Shown here: positions 25,968-35,215 of the stretch, one piece after another
Layout: each line of letters starts with the position of its first letter
Numbering within the stretch: position 1 is the first letter of the stretch
DNA from: Rhodanobacter sp.
GTDB taxonomy: Bacteria; Pseudomonadota; Gammaproteobacteria; Xanthomonadales; Rhodanobacteraceae
Direction of reading: 5' to 3'
DNA: 64,000 nt
Assembly (NCBI GenBank): GCA_024711345.1
Contig: JANJTA010000033.1
Location: 21,130-85,129 of the forward strand
The notes under the pieces: model-generated
What the model saw: only the letters and a program-made list of their open reading frames with translations
Databases searched by the model: none
What the model was told of the DNA's origin: nothing
Program-made: the position numbers and the translations under genes

Positions 25968-27368
25968 TCAGAATTCGGCGGTTCCGGCGGCTCGGGGGTA
26001 GGGAATGGCGTCGCGGATGTTGGACAGCCCGCAGATATAGACCAGCAATCGCTCGAAGCCGAGGCCGAAGCCGGCATGCGGCACGGTACCGTAACGGCGC
26101 AGGTCGCGGTACCAGCCGTAGGCGGCGGGGTCGAGGCCGAACTGCACCATGCGGCGGTCGAGGTGGTCCAGCCGTTCTTCGCGCTGGCTGCCACCGATGA
26201 TCTCGCCGATGCCCGGCGCCAGCACGTCCATCGCCGCGACGGTCTTCTCGTCGTCGTTCAGACGCATGTAGAACGCCTTGATCGCCTCGGGGTAGTTCAT
26301 TACGACCACCGGGCGGCCGATATGTTTCTCGGCCAGGTAGCGCTCGTGCTCGGTCTGCAGGTCGATGCCCCAGGCCACCGGGTATTCGAACTTCTGGCCG
26401 GATTTCTGCAGGATCTTGATGGCGTCGGTGTAGTCGATGCGCTCGAACGGCTTGGCGATGAACGCTTCCATCCGGCTGATCGCGTCGCTCTGCACGCGCT
26501 CGGCGAAGAACGCCATGTCGTCCGGGCGTTCGTCCAGCACCGCCTTGAAGATCGCCTTGAGGAACGCCTCGGCGCAATCCGCGTCGGCGGCGAGGTCGGC
26601 GAACGCGATTTCCGGCTCGACCATCCAGAACTCGGCCAGGTGGCGCGGCGTGTTGGAGTTCTCGGCGCGGAAGGTGGGGCCGAAGGTATAGACCTTGCTC
26701 ATCGCCAGCGCGTATGCCTCGACGTTGAGCTGGCCGGATACGGTGAGGAACGCCTCGCGGCCGAAGAAATCCTTGCGGAAGTCGATCTTGCCGTCGGGCA
26801 GGCGCGGCAGGTTGGCCAGGTCCAGCGTGGACAGGCGGAACATGTCGCCGGCGCCCTCGGCGTCGGAGGTGGTGATGATCGGCGTGTTGATCCAGAAGAA
26901 GCCCTGTTCGGTGAGGTGGCGGTGGATCGCCGTCATCATGGTGTGGCGCACGCGGGTCACCGCGCCGAACAGGTTGGTGCGCGGGCGCAGGTGGGCCACC
27001 TCGCGCAGGAATTCCATGGTGTGCTGCTTGGGCTGGATCGGATAGGTTTCCGGGTCGTCGACGAAGCCGGTGACCTGCACGCTCTCGGCCTGCAGTTCGA
27101 ATGCCTGGCCCTTGCCCTGCGACGGCACCAGGGTGCCGCTGACCATCACGCCGGCGCCCGCGGTGAGGTGTTTCACCTCGCTCTCGTAGTTGGCCAGGGT
27201 GGCCGGCACCACCGCCTGGATCGGGTCGAAGCAGGAGCCGTCGGTGACGTTGACGAAGGACAGGCCGGCCTTGGAGTCGCGGCGGGTGCGCACCCAGCCG
27301 CGCACGGTCACCGCGCTGCCGGCATCGAGCTTGCCGGAGAGAGCCTGCTTCACACTGACCACGGCCAT
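25968..27368 (-). CDS. asnS: Asparaginyl-tRNA synthetase
   Basis: The protein has 466 residues, the standard length for a bacterial AsnRS. An N-terminal OB-fold anticodon-binding domain ([19 protein letters not shown]) is followed by the class II core: motif 2 ([19 protein letters not shown]) and motif 3 ([16 protein letters not shown]). FWMVEPE follows motif 2 as in AsnRS. The ATG at 27368 is preceded by GGAG at about nine bases. It charges tRNA-Asn in the cytoplasm and heads the minus-strand train that runs down to ridA. Confidence 0.96.
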   Translation of the reverse strand: MAVVSVKQALSGKLDAGSAVTVRGWVRTRRDSKAGLSFVNVTDGSCFDPIQAVVPATLANYESEVKHLTAGAGVMVSGTLVPSQGKGQAFELQAESVQVTGFVDDPETYPIQPKQHTMEFLREVAHLRPRTNLFGAVTRVRHTMMTAIHRHLTEQGFFWINTPIITTSDAEGAGDMFRLSTLDLANLPRLPDGKIDFRKDFFGREAFLTVSGQLNVEAYALAMSKVYTFGPTFRAENSNTPRHLAEFWMVEPEIAFADLAADADCAEAFLKAIFKAVLDERPDDMAFFAERVQSDAISRMEAFIAKPFERIDYTDAIKILQKSGQKFEYPVAWGIDLQTEHERYLAEKHIGRPVVVMNYPEAIKAFYMRLNDDEKTVAAMDVLAPGIGEIIGGSQREERLDHLDRRMVQFGLDPAAYGWYRDLRRYGTVPHAGFGLGFERLLVYICGLSNIRDAIPYPRAAGTAEF

Positions 27369-27519
27369 CGCTTGAAACTCCTGCTGGTGCGCCGCCTGCC
27401 GGCGGGCAAGGATGATGAACGGCTCGCGCGGCGCCGCCGCAAGGCCAAACCGGCATGATAATGTAGCTGTCGCCCGCGCTGCGACTTTCCGGGCCATCCG
27501 TCGAGGTCGATCCAACGCC

Positions 27520-27846
27520 ATGAGCATCACCATCACCCCTGCCGCCAACGAACGCATGCGTCATTTCCTGGCCGGCACGCCGACAGCCGCCGGTGTGCGC
27601 TTCGGCGTGCGGCGCAGCGGCTGCTCCGGCTTCGCCTACGTGGTGGACCTGGCCGACGCCGTCGGCGCCAGCGACCGGCTGGTCGAAGTGGACGGGCTAC
27701 CGTTGATCGTCGACGACAAGAGCCTGGCCCTGGTGGACGGCACGGTGATCGACTTCCAGCGGCAGGGCCTCAACGCCAGCTTCGTGTTCCACAACCCCAA
27801 TGCCACCGGCGAATGCGGTTGCGGCGAGAGCTTCACGGTGGGTTGA
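27520..27846 (+). CDS. A-type iron-sulfur carrier (IscA/SufA/ErpA family)
   Basis: The protein has 108 residues with the three invariant cysteines at positions 35, 99 and 101 (RRSGCSGF and GECGCGESF), exactly as in IscA. The family accepts and passes on Fe-S clusters to apoproteins. No isc or suf operon is adjacent; the nearest related gene is sufE about 22 kb away. Whether it is IscA, SufA or ErpA cannot be decided by eye. It is divergent from asnS. Confidence 0.9.
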   Translation: MSITITPAANERMRHFLAGTPTAAGVRFGVRRSGCSGFAYVVDLADAVGASDRLVEVDGLPLIVDDKSLALVDGTVIDFQRQGLNASFVFHNPNATGECGCGESFTVG

Positions 27847-27860
27847 ACGGAGTGGTGCTG

Positions 27861-27986
27861 GTGCGCTCATCCCCGGGCGCGAAGGTCAAACGGCGGCCAT
27901 CCATGGGCCGCACCTTTCGAGGCCTGTGCGCTCGTCCGTGAGCGCAAAAATCCAGAGGCGGCCATCCCGGACCGTACTCTTCGAAT
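27861..27986. repeat. Two tandem palindromic repeat units upstream of rpsF
   Basis: Two related units of about 60 bases start with GTGCGCTC at 27861 and 27926. Each has a small GCGCTC/G(A)GCGC hairpin and then a core like GCGGCCATCCATGGGCCGC. The second core is eroded. A third, related unit lies at 42658-42704. The rest of this 284-base gap holds the rpsF promoter and leader. Confidence 0.7.
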
Positions 27987-27994
27987 TCAGTCAC

Positions 27995-28024
27995 TTGCGC
28001 GGCATTGCGCATTCCACGTAGAAT
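27995..28024 (+). promoter_or_regulatory. Candidate sigma-70 promoter of rpsF-rpsR
   Basis: TTGCGC at 27995-28000 and TAGAAT at 28019-28024 are separated by 18 bases. The -10 matches consensus at 5 of 6 positions, the -35 at 3 of 6. Transcription would start near 28031, about 100 bases before the rpsF start. Confidence 0.5.
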
Positions 28025-28130
28025 TCCGCTTCTGTCCGCGCCCAAACCGGCGCCGGCAGGACACTTGCCTCACCGCACCGGCGGGAGGCTGCGAGGCCGC
28101 AAGGCCGCACCCACAAGGAGTCAAACCACG

Positions 28131-28553
28131 ATGACCCTGCGTCATTACGAAGTCGTGTTCATGGTCCATCCGGACCAGAGCGAGCAGGTCCCCGCGATGC
28201 TCGAGCGCTACAAGGCGCTGATCGAGACCGACGGCGGCAAGATCCACCGCCTGGAAGACTGGGGCCGCCGCCAGCTGGCCTACCCGATCGTCAACCTGGC
28301 CAAGGCGCACTACGTGCTGCTCAACATCGAAGTGAGCCAGCATGCACTGAACGAGCTGGAGTCGGGCTTCCGCTTCAACGACGCCGTGCTGCGCCACCTG
28401 GTGATCCGTCGCGACGAGGCCGACACCGAGCCGTCCTTCATCCTGAAGTCGAAGGAAAAGGACGACGCCAAGTCCACCCGTCGCCGCGACGACGAGGGCG
28501 ATGGCGAGGGCCGCGGCCGTGACCGCGACAACGATCGCGACAGCGACGACTGA
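28131..28553 (+). CDS. rpsF: 30S ribosomal protein S6 with extended charged tail
   Basis: The protein has 140 residues. The S6 fold covers the first 95 or so residues ([41 protein letters not shown]). It is followed by about 40 residues made almost entirely of Lys, Arg, Asp, Glu and Gly, ending in alternating Arg/Asp and DSDD. S6 binds S18 in the platform of the small subunit. AAGGAG lies about ten bases before the ATG. rpsR follows after 14 bases with no priB between. Confidence 0.95.
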   Translation: MTLRHYEVVFMVHPDQSEQVPAMLERYKALIETDGGKIHRLEDWGRRQLAYPIVNLAKAHYVLLNIEVSQHALNELESGFRFNDAVLRHLVIRRDEADTEPSFILKSKEKDDAKSTRRRDDEGDGEGRGRDRDNDRDSDD

Positions 28554-28567
28554 TCAGGAGCACACCC

Positions 28568-28798
28568 ATGTCCAAGTTCTTCCGCCGCCGCAAGTTTTGC
28601 CGTTTCACGGCCGAAAACGTGAAGGAGATCGACTACAAGGATCTCAACACGCTGCGCCAGTACATCACCGAGAACGGCAAGATCGTGCCGAGCCGCATCA
28701 CCGGTACCAAGGCGCGCTATCAGCGTCAGCTGGCCACCGCGATCAAGCGCGCGCGCTTCCTCTCGCTGCTGCCGTACACCGACAACCACGACGTCTGA
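28568..28798 (+). CDS. rpsR: 30S ribosomal protein S18
   Basis: The protein has 76 residues, full length. [11 protein letters not shown] at the start and [22 protein letters not shown] followed by [11 protein letters not shown] are the S18 signature. It pairs with S6 on the 30S platform. An AGGAG site lies within the 14 bases after rpsF, consistent with cotranscription. Confidence 0.97.
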   Translation: MSKFFRRRKFCRFTAENVKEIDYKDLNTLRQYITENGKIVPSRITGTKARYQRQLATAIKRARFLSLLPYTDNHDV

Positions 28799-28933
28799 GC
28801 GTGACCGTCCGCAGCCCGGCGCTGCGGCGAATGGCCCGGTCCGGCTTCGGTCGGGCGGGGCATCGGACATCCTTCGGACAACCGTCCTCTGGCTGCATCG
28901 GGCCACACCGGTGCTAACGAACAGGAAAGCATC

Positions 28934-29383
28934 ATGGAACTCATTCTTCTGCAGAAAGTCCGCAACCTGGGCAACCTCGGCGACAAGGTCGTGGTGAAGC
29001 CGGGTTACGGCCGCAACTACCTGCTGCCGCAGGGCAAGGCCGTGCGCGTCAATGCCGCCAACCTGGCTGCGTTCGAACAGCGTCGTGCCGAGTACGAGGC
29101 GAAGGCCAACACCATGCTGGCCAATGCCGAGTCGCGCAAGGCCAAGCTGGCCGAGGTCGCGGTGACCATCGCCGCGCACTCCAGCGCCGAAGGCAAGCTG
29201 TTCGGCTCGGTCGGCCCGCGTGACATCGCCGAGGCGCTGGTCGCCGCCGGCCACGAGGTCCACAAGAACGAAGTGATCCTGGGCGAGGGCCCGCTGCGCA
29301 ACGTCGGCGAGTACGACGTGGTGGTGAGCCTGCACGCCGACGTGCAGACCACGGTCAAGGTGATCGTGGTCGGCGACAAGTAA
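28934..29383 (+). CDS. rplI: 50S ribosomal protein L9
   Basis: The protein has 149 residues. The N-terminal globular domain ([27 protein letters not shown], in part) is followed by the long connecting helix and the C-terminal domain ([15 protein letters not shown]). L9 sits at the base of the L1 stalk and reduces frameshifting. It is separated from rpsR by 135 bases containing no open frame, and is followed by a strong terminator. Confidence 0.97.
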   Translation: MELILLQKVRNLGNLGDKVVVKPGYGRNYLLPQGKAVRVNAANLAAFEQRRAEYEAKANTMLANAESRKAKLAEVAVTIAAHSSAEGKLFGSVGPRDIAEALVAAGHEVHKNEVILGEGPLRNVGEYDVVVSLHADVQTTVKVIVVGDK

Positions 29384-29408
29384 GCCGTACGCCATCCGTG
29401 ATGGGACG

Positions 29409-29437
29409 AACGGGCGCCGCGAGGCGCCTGTTTGTTT
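29409..29437 (+). terminator. Intrinsic terminator of rpsF-rpsR-rplI
   Basis: The stem CGGGCGCC / GGCGCCTG with a GCGA tetraloop is extended by A-T pairs. It is followed by a T-rich run (TTTGTTTTT), 25 bases after the rplI stop. Confidence 0.82.
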
Positions 29438-29511
29438 TTGGGGCCGGGATTGGGGATTCGTTGAAAGCGGATGCCGCAGGTCTGCGCAGGCCGCTTGTCC
29501 GAGTCCCGCAT

Positions 29512-29541
29512 TTATCCCCACCCGTCCCCAACATATCCACA
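29512..29541 (+). promoter_or_regulatory. Two DnaA-box-like sites upstream of dnaB
   Basis: TTATCCCCA (29512-29520) and ATATCCACA (29533-29541) each match the DnaA box TTATCCACA at 8 of 9 positions. They have the same orientation and are 12 bases apart. They lie about 120 bases before the dnaB start. Confidence 0.45.
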
Positions 29542-29657
29542 GGGTTGTTGTATCGAAAGTTGAGACGCCGCCGCGCATCATGGTGTCCGCATGGCTACCC
29601 GTGCCCCGTCGGCGCATGGCGCGTCGCTCGTGGGCCCATTCCCCAGAGGTTAAGTCG

Positions 29658-31052
29658 ATGTCCTTCGTGCCCGAACGCAAACCCGCCTCGTCCGCCATCG
29701 AGGCGCTGCGGGTGCCGCCGCATTCCATCGAGGCCGAGCAGGCGGTGCTGGGCGGCCTGATGCTGGCGCCCGAGGCGCTGGACAAGGTGGCCGATCGCCT
29801 CGGCGAGGACGATTTCTACCGCAAGGACCACCGCCTGATCTGGCGCGCGATCAACGAGCTGGCGAACAAGGGCATGCCGTGCGACGCGGTGACTCTGGGC
29901 GACTGGTTCGAGAGCAACGGCCTGGCCGAGATGGTCGGTGGCGCCGGCTACCTGATCGAGCTGGCCAACAGCACGCCCAGCGCCGCCAACATCGCCGCCT
30001 ACGCGGAGATCGTGCGCGAGAAGTCGGTGCTGCGCCAATTGATCGACGCCGGCACCTCGATTACCGAGGACGGTTACCGGCCCGAGGGCAAGAGCGTGCA
30101 CGAGGTGCTGGAAAGCGCCGAGCAGCGCGTGTTCCACATCGCCGAATCCGGCGCGCGCGGCAAGAAGGATTCCGTCACGATGCGCGAGGCGGTGAAGGAC
30201 GCCTTCCGCCTGCTCACCGAGCGCTACGAGAATCGCGGCCAGCTCACCGGCGTGAGCACCGGCTTCACCGACCTGGACAAGCTCACTTCCGGCCTGCAGC
30301 CGTCGGACCTGATCATCGTGGCGGCGCGCCCGTCGATGGGCAAGACCGCCTTCGCGCTGAACATCGCCGAGGCCGCCGCGCTGGGCGGCAAGAAGGCGGT
30401 GGTGGTGTTCTCGATGGAAATGTCCTCCTCGCAGCTGGCCTTCCGCCTAATCTCCTCGGTCGGGCGCATCCACCAGCAGCACCTGCGCAATGGCGATCTG
30501 CAGGAGGAGGACTGGCCGCGCGTCTCCAACGCGATCGCGCTGCTGTCCGAGGCGAAGATCTTCATCGACGACACGCCAGGGCTGTCGCCGGTGGAGCTGC
30601 GCTCGCGCGCGCGCCGGCTGCACCGCGAGCACGGCGGGCTGGGCCTGATCGTGATCGACTACCTGCAGCTGATGCAGGTGCCCGGCAACAAGGAGAACCG
30701 CGCCACCGAGATTTCGGAGATCTCGCGCTCGCTGAAGGGGCTGGCCAAGGAACTGAACGTGCCGGTGATCGCCCTGTCGCAGTTGAACCGCTCGCTGGAG
30801 CAGCGCGCCGACAAGCGCCCGATGATGTCCGACCTGCGCGAATCCGGGGCCATCGAACAGGACGCCGACGTGATCATGTTCATCTACCGCGACGAGTACT
30901 ACAACAAGGAATCACCCGACAAGGGCATCGCCGAGATCATCATCGGCAAGCAGCGCAACGGCCCCACCGATACCTGCAAGCTGACCTTCCTCGGCCACTA
31001 CACCCAGTTCGTGAACTACGCGTCGGACTCGTTCGTCGGCTCGTTCGACTGA
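29658..31052 (+). CDS. dnaB: Replicative DNA helicase DnaB
   Basis: The protein has 464 residues. The N-terminal helical domain (PPHSIEAEQAVLGGLM) is followed by the RecA-like motor with Walker A ARPSMGKTAFAL near residue 223 and Walker B LIVIDYLQLM. The arginine-finger region LRESGAIEQDADVI and the C-terminal IGKQRNGPTDTC also fit. There is no intein. The ATG at 29658 has a GAGG site upstream; an earlier in-frame ATG at 29580 would add residues without similarity to the family. It unwinds the fork as a hexamer. The neighbouring ribosomal operon and radA are common DnaB neighbours in this order. Confidence 0.97.
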   Translation: MSFVPERKPASSAIEALRVPPHSIEAEQAVLGGLMLAPEALDKVADRLGEDDFYRKDHRLIWRAINELANKGMPCDAVTLGDWFESNGLAEMVGGAGYLIELANSTPSAANIAAYAEIVREKSVLRQLIDAGTSITEDGYRPEGKSVHEVLESAEQRVFHIAESGARGKKDSVTMREAVKDAFRLLTERYENRGQLTGVSTGFTDLDKLTSGLQPSDLIIVAARPSMGKTAFALNIAEAAALGGKKAVVVFSMEMSSSQLAFRLISSVGRIHQQHLRNGDLQEEDWPRVSNAIALLSEAKIFIDDTPGLSPVELRSRARRLHREHGGLGLIVIDYLQLMQVPGNKENRATEISEISRSLKGLAKELNVPVIALSQLNRSLEQRADKRPMMSDLRESGAIEQDADVIMFIYRDEYYNKESPDKGIAEIIIGKQRNGPTDTCKLTFLGHYTQFVNYASDSFVGSFD

Positions 31053-31167
31053 GCGTCCGGAAAACCGCGCGGCGAAACCCGACGAGCTTTCGCGGCCGGA
31101 ACGTCTCGCGCCCTGCGATGGTCGCGTGCCAAGCTCGCCGCTGTTGCGCATCCAGCCGGGAACCCGC

Positions 31168-32553
31168 ATGGCCAAAGCCAAGACCGCCTATGTCTGCACC
31201 GATTGCGGTGCCGAACACCCGAAGTGGCAGGGCGCCTGCGCCGAGTGCGGCGCCTGGAACACGCTCAGCGAAATCGTGCTGGCGCCGGCGTCGGCGGCGA
31301 AGCCGTCGGTGGGCGCGCAGCGTTCCAGCTATGCCGGTGCGGCCGCCGGGGCATCGCGCATCACGCCGCTGACGGCGGTGGCGCAGGCCACCGAGGCGCG
31401 CGCGCTGACCGGCATCGGCGAGCTGGACCGCGTGCTCGGCGGCGGGCTGGTGCAGGGGTCGGTGGTGCTGATCGGCGGCGACCCCGGCATCGGCAAGTCG
31501 ACCCTGCTGCTGCAGATGCTGGGCACGCTCGGCGGGCAGTTGCCCAGCGTGTACGTCACCGGCGAGGAATCGCTGGCCCAGGTGGCGGCGCGCGCGCAGC
31601 GCCTGGGCCTGCCGCTGGCGCCGCTGCAGGCGCTGGCCGAGACCTGCATCGAGCGCATCCTCGAACAGGCCGCGGCCACGCGACCGCAGGTGCTGGTGAT
31701 CGACTCGATCCAGACCATCTGGACCGAACTGCTCACCGCCGCGCCCGGCTCCGTGTCGCAGGTGCGCGAGTCGGCGGCCAAGCTCACCCGCTACGCCAAG
31801 GAGACCGGCACCAGCGTGTTCCTGGTCGGCCACGTCACCAAGGAAGGCGGCATCGCCGGCCCGCGCGTGCTTGAGCACATGGTCGACGCGGTGCTGTACT
31901 TCGAGGGCGAATCCGGTTCGCGCTTCCGCGTGCTGCGCGCGTTCAAGAACCGCTTCGGCGCGGTCAACGAGCTGGGTGTGTTCGCGATGGGCGACAAGGG
32001 CCTGCGCGAGGTGCCGAACCCCTCGGCGATCTTCCTCTCCACCCACGCCGGTCCCACGCCGGGCAGCGCGGTGATGGTGACGCGCGAAGGCACCCGCCCG
32101 CTGCTGGTGGAAGTGCAGGCGCTGGTGGACCAGTCATCGCTCGGCAACCCGCGCCGGGTCACCCTGGGCCTGGAGCAGAACCGGCTGGCGATGTTGCTGG
32201 CGGTGCTGCACCGGCACGGCGGCGTGGCGGCCTACGACCAGGACGTGTTCGTCAACGTGGTCGGCGGCATTCGCGTGCAGGAGACCGCGGCCGACCTGCC
32301 GGTGTTGCTGGCGGTGCTGTCGTCCCTGCGCGACCGGCCGTTGCCGGAGCACATGGTCGCGTTCGGCGAGGTCGGCCTGTCCGGCGAGATCCGCCCGGTG
32401 CCGAACGGCGAGGAGCGCCTGAAGGAAGCCGCCCACCACGGCTTCCGTCGCGCCATCGTGCCGAAGGCGAATGCGCCGAAGAAGGGGCGCGTGGGCGAGA
32501 TGGAAGTGGTCGGGGTGGAGCGGCTGGGCGAGGCGATCGACGCCTGCCGCTGA
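31168..32553 (+). CDS. radA: DNA repair protein RadA
   Basis: The protein has 461 residues. The C4 zinc finger has cysteines at 10, 13, 24 and 27. The RecA-like core follows with Walker A GGDPGIGKSTLL near residue 105 and the RadA-specific KNRFGAVNELGVF motif. A Lon-protease-like C-terminal domain (VFVNVVGGIRVQETAADLPVLLA) lacks the Ser-Lys protease dyad, as usual. It drives branch migration in recombination. The ATG at 31168 begins directly at the zinc finger. Confidence 0.96.
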   Translation: MAKAKTAYVCTDCGAEHPKWQGACAECGAWNTLSEIVLAPASAAKPSVGAQRSSYAGAAAGASRITPLTAVAQATEARALTGIGELDRVLGGGLVQGSVVLIGGDPGIGKSTLLLQMLGTLGGQLPSVYVTGEESLAQVAARAQRLGLPLAPLQALAETCIERILEQAAATRPQVLVIDSIQTIWTELLTAAPGSVSQVRESAAKLTRYAKETGTSVFLVGHVTKEGGIAGPRVLEHMVDAVLYFEGESGSRFRVLRAFKNRFGAVNELGVFAMGDKGLREVPNPSAIFLSTHAGPTPGSAVMVTREGTRPLLVEVQALVDQSSLGNPRRVTLGLEQNRLAMLLAVLHRHGGVAAYDQDVFVNVVGGIRVQETAADLPVLLAVLSSLRDRPLPEHMVAFGEVGLSGEIRPVPNGEERLKEAAHHGFRRAIVPKANAPKKGRVGEMEVVGVERLGEAIDACR

Positions 32554-32561
32554 ACGCGCGG

Positions 32562-33359
32562 CTAGATGCCGCGGTGCAGAATCAGTTCCAGCACCGCCTT
32601 GCTGCCGAAGAACGCCAGCACCAGCACGGCCATGCCGACCAGGGTGAGGTTGACCGCGCGCGTACCGCGCCAGCCATGCCGCCAGCGGCCATACAGCAGC
32701 ACGCCGAACACCAGCCAAGCCCCGATCGACAGCACGGTCTTGTGCGCCAGGTGCTGGCCGAACAGGTTGTCGACGAACAGCACGCCGGTGAGCAGGGTCA
32801 GCGTGAGCAGCACGAAGCCCGCGCTGATCAGGCGGAACAGCAAAGTTTCGGTCAGCGTCAGCGGAGGCAGCGCACGCAGCCAGTGGCCGAGCTGGCGATG
32901 GCGCAGGGCGCGTTCCTGCAGCGCCAGCAGGATCGCCAGCGCCGCGGCGATCGACAGCACGCCGAACGCGAGCAGGGCGACCGTCACATGCAGCTTGATC
33001 TGCCAGCCCATGGGCTGCGGCAGGGTGGGCGGCGCCAGGAAGCTGTCCAGCGCGAGCAGCGCGGCGGTCAGCGGGAACACGATCACGCCGAGCGCGGCGA
33101 CCGGGCGCGAAGCGTTCACCAGCAGGGTCAGCGCGGAGACCACGAACGCGACCAGCGACAGCGCGGCGAAGAAGTGCAGGTCCAGCGCGCCGCGGTGCAT
33201 GCCCAGCAGGATGCCGGCGTGGATCAGCACGGCGCTGCCGGCCAAACCCAGCGCCAGCCGGTTCAGCGGTTGGCCACCGCTCAGCAGCGGGCGCGCCAGC
33301 CCGGCGGCGGCGGCGAGGTAGAGCACGATCGCGAACAGGGCCAGAACGTGAAGGGTCAT
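32562..33359 (-). CDS. CcsA/YpjD-like cytochrome c assembly membrane protein
   Basis: This 265-residue protein is hydrophobic with eight or so helices. The core carries the family signature HKTVLSIGAWLVFG near the end, preceded by MGWQIKLHVTVALLAFG with a conserved histidine. YpjD/CcsA-like proteins belong to the cytochrome c assembly (PF01578) group; the exact role of YpjD is not settled. It is divergent from ffh, an arrangement common in gammaproteobacteria, and ends 8 bases from the convergent radA stop. Confidence 0.87.
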   Translation of the reverse strand: MTLHVLALFAIVLYLAAAAGLARPLLSGGQPLNRLALGLAGSAVLIHAGILLGMHRGALDLHFFAALSLVAFVVSALTLLVNASRPVAALGVIVFPLTAALLALDSFLAPPTLPQPMGWQIKLHVTVALLAFGVLSIAAALAILLALQERALRHRQLGHWLRALPPLTLTETLLFRLISAGFVLLTLTLLTGVLFVDNLFGQHLAHKTVLSIGAWLVFGVLLYGRWRHGWRGTRAVNLTLVGMAVLVLAFFGSKAVLELILHRGI

Positions 33360-33420
33360 GGCCCGGCAGTGTCGCACAGGGGCGGGCCGGCTTGCATGCG
33401 GAGCGGGGCGATCCGTCCGC

Positions 33421-33426
33421 TATAAT
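33421..33426 (+). promoter_or_regulatory. Consensus -10 element upstream of ffh
   Basis: TATAAT lies 30 bases before the ffh start, in the 96-base region between divergent genes. No good -35 was found at the correct distance, so the promoter may rely on an extended or activator-assisted form. Confidence 0.4.
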
Positions 33427-33455
33427 CGAACACTTCCCCGTGCGCCGGTCCCGCC

Positions 33456-34826
33456 ATGTTCGAATCGCTCAGCCAACGCCTTGCCACCACCGTCAACCGC
33501 CTGCGCGGCCGCGGCCGGCTGACCGAGGAGAACATCCGCGAGGCCCTGCGCGAGGTGCGCATCGCGCTGCTGGAGGCGGACGTGGCGCTGCCGGTGGTGC
33601 AGGCGCTGATCCAGCGGATCAAGGTGCGCGCGGTCGGCCAGGACGTGATCAAGAGCCTGTCGCCGGGCCAGGCGCTGATCAAGGTGGTCAGCGACGAGCT
33701 GACCGTGGTGATGGGCACCGCCAATACCGAGCTGAACCTGGCCCAGCAGCCGCCGGCGGTGGTGCTGATGGCCGGCCTGCAGGGCGCCGGCAAGACCACC
33801 ACGGTGGCCAAGCTGGCGCGGCTGCTGACCGAGCGCAGGAAGAAAAAGGTGATGGTGGTGAGCTGCGACGTCTACCGTCCGGCCGCCATCGAGCAGTTGC
33901 GCACGCTGGCCGAACAGGTCGGGGTGAAGTTCTTCCCGTCCGCGGCTGGCCAGGATCCGGTGCAGATCGCGAAGGACGCCATCGCCGCCGCCAGGCGCGA
34001 GGTGGTCGACGTGCTGCTGGTCGACACCGCCGGCCGCCTGCACGTGGACGAGACGATGATGGCCGAGATCAAGGCGCTGCATGCCGCGGTCACGCCGATC
34101 GAAACCCTGTTCGTGGTCGATGCGATGACCGGCCAGGACGCCGCCAACACCGCCAAGGCGTTCAACGAGGCGCTGCCGCTGACCGGCGTGATCCTGACCA
34201 AGACCGACGGCGATGCCCGCGGCGGTGCGGCGCTGTCGGTGCGCTACGTCACCGGCAAGCCGATCAAGTTCCTCGGCGCCGGCGAGAAGAGCGACGCGCT
34301 GGAGCCGTTCCATCCCGATCGTCTGGCCCAGCGCATCCTCGGCATGGGCGACGTGTTGTCGCTGGTGGAGGAGGTCGAGCGCAAGGTCGACCAGGACAAG
34401 GCGCAGAAGCTGGCCCAGAAGGTGATGAAGGGCAAGCGCTTCGACCTCAACGACATGAAGGACCAGCTGGAGCAGATGGGCAACATGGGCGGGCTGGCCG
34501 GGCTGATGGACAAGCTGCCCGGCGTGTCCAGCCTGCCGGACAGCGTGAAGTCCAAGGTCAACGATGGCGAGATGAAGCGGATGATCGCGATCATCAGCTC
34601 GATGACCAAGAAGGAGCGCCGTCATCCGGACCTGCTGAACGGCTCGCGCCGCGCGCGCGTGGCGCGTGGTTCGGGCACCCAGCCGGCCGACGTCAACCGC
34701 CTGCTCAAGCAGTACATGCAGATGGAAAAGATGATGTCCAAGCTGTCCAAGGGCGGCAGCAAGGGCCTGCTGCGGCAGATGCGCGGCGCCATGAAGGGCA
34801 TGGGCGGATTGCCGCCGCTGCGCTGA
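33456..34826 (+). CDS. ffh: Signal recognition particle protein Ffh
   Basis: The protein has 456 residues. The N domain (MFESLSQRLATTVNRLRGRGRL, in part) is followed by the GTPase G domain with GLQGAGKTTTVAKLA near residue 107, DTAGRLHVDE and TKTDGDARGG. The C-terminal M domain is methionine-rich with the SGSGT-like hinge (ARGSGTQPADVN) and ends KSMGG-like in MRGAMKGMGGLPP. With 4.5S RNA it delivers inner-membrane proteins to FtsY. It heads the conserved ffh-rpsP-rimM-trmD-rplS order. Confidence 0.97.
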   Translation: MFESLSQRLATTVNRLRGRGRLTEENIREALREVRIALLEADVALPVVQALIQRIKVRAVGQDVIKSLSPGQALIKVVSDELTVVMGTANTELNLAQQPPAVVLMAGLQGAGKTTTVAKLARLLTERRKKKVMVVSCDVYRPAAIEQLRTLAEQVGVKFFPSAAGQDPVQIAKDAIAAARREVVDVLLVDTAGRLHVDETMMAEIKALHAAVTPIETLFVVDAMTGQDAANTAKAFNEALPLTGVILTKTDGDARGGAALSVRYVTGKPIKFLGAGEKSDALEPFHPDRLAQRILGMGDVLSLVEEVERKVDQDKAQKLAQKVMKGKRFDLNDMKDQLEQMGNMGGLAGLMDKLPGVSSLPDSVKSKVNDGEMKRMIAIISSMTKKERRHPDLLNGSRRARVARGSGTQPADVNRLLKQYMQMEKMMSKLSKGGSKGLLRQMRGAMKGMGGLPPLR

Positions 34827-34958
34827 ACGCGTAGTGGCCGCGGCTTTTCCGTTCCCTATTCCCTATTCCCTTTTCCCGGTTCCGCCTTTAAAATGCCGCG
34901 TTTACCGCGCACGGCTCTCGTGTGCCTGCCGCCGGTTCGGCAATTCTGGAGTTCTACC

Positions 34959-35213
34959 ATGGTCAAGATTCGTCTTTCGCGCGGTGGCGCCAAGGGCCGT
35001 CCGTTCTACCACGTCGTCGTCACCGATCAGCGCAACAAGCGCGACGGTCGCAACATCGAGAACGTGGGCTTCTACAACCCGGTTGCGGCGGGCAAGGACA
35101 AGCGCCTCGAGCTGAACGTCGCGCGCGTGCAGGAGTGGGTCGGCAAGGGTGCCCAGCTGACCGACAAGGTCGCCGCCCTGGTCAAGGAAGCCGGCAAGCA
35201 GCAGGCTGCCTGA
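34959..35213 (+). CDS. rpsP: 30S ribosomal protein S16
   Basis: The protein has 84 residues, normal length. [32 protein letters not shown] and [16 protein letters not shown] are the S16 signature. It is separated from ffh by 132 bases and runs straight into rimM (2 bases between stop and start). Confidence 0.97.
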   Translation: MVKIRLSRGGAKGRPFYHVVVTDQRNKRDGRNIENVGFYNPVAAGKDKRLELNVARVQEWVGKGAQLTDKVAALVKEAGKQQAA

Positions 35214-35215
35214 GT

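Noticed and set aside
28025..28130. S6:S18-binding leader motif in front of rpsF
   Set aside because: GC-rich stems and CCG triplets exist, but I could not match the specific bulge of the known motif by eye; a covariance-model search would decide.
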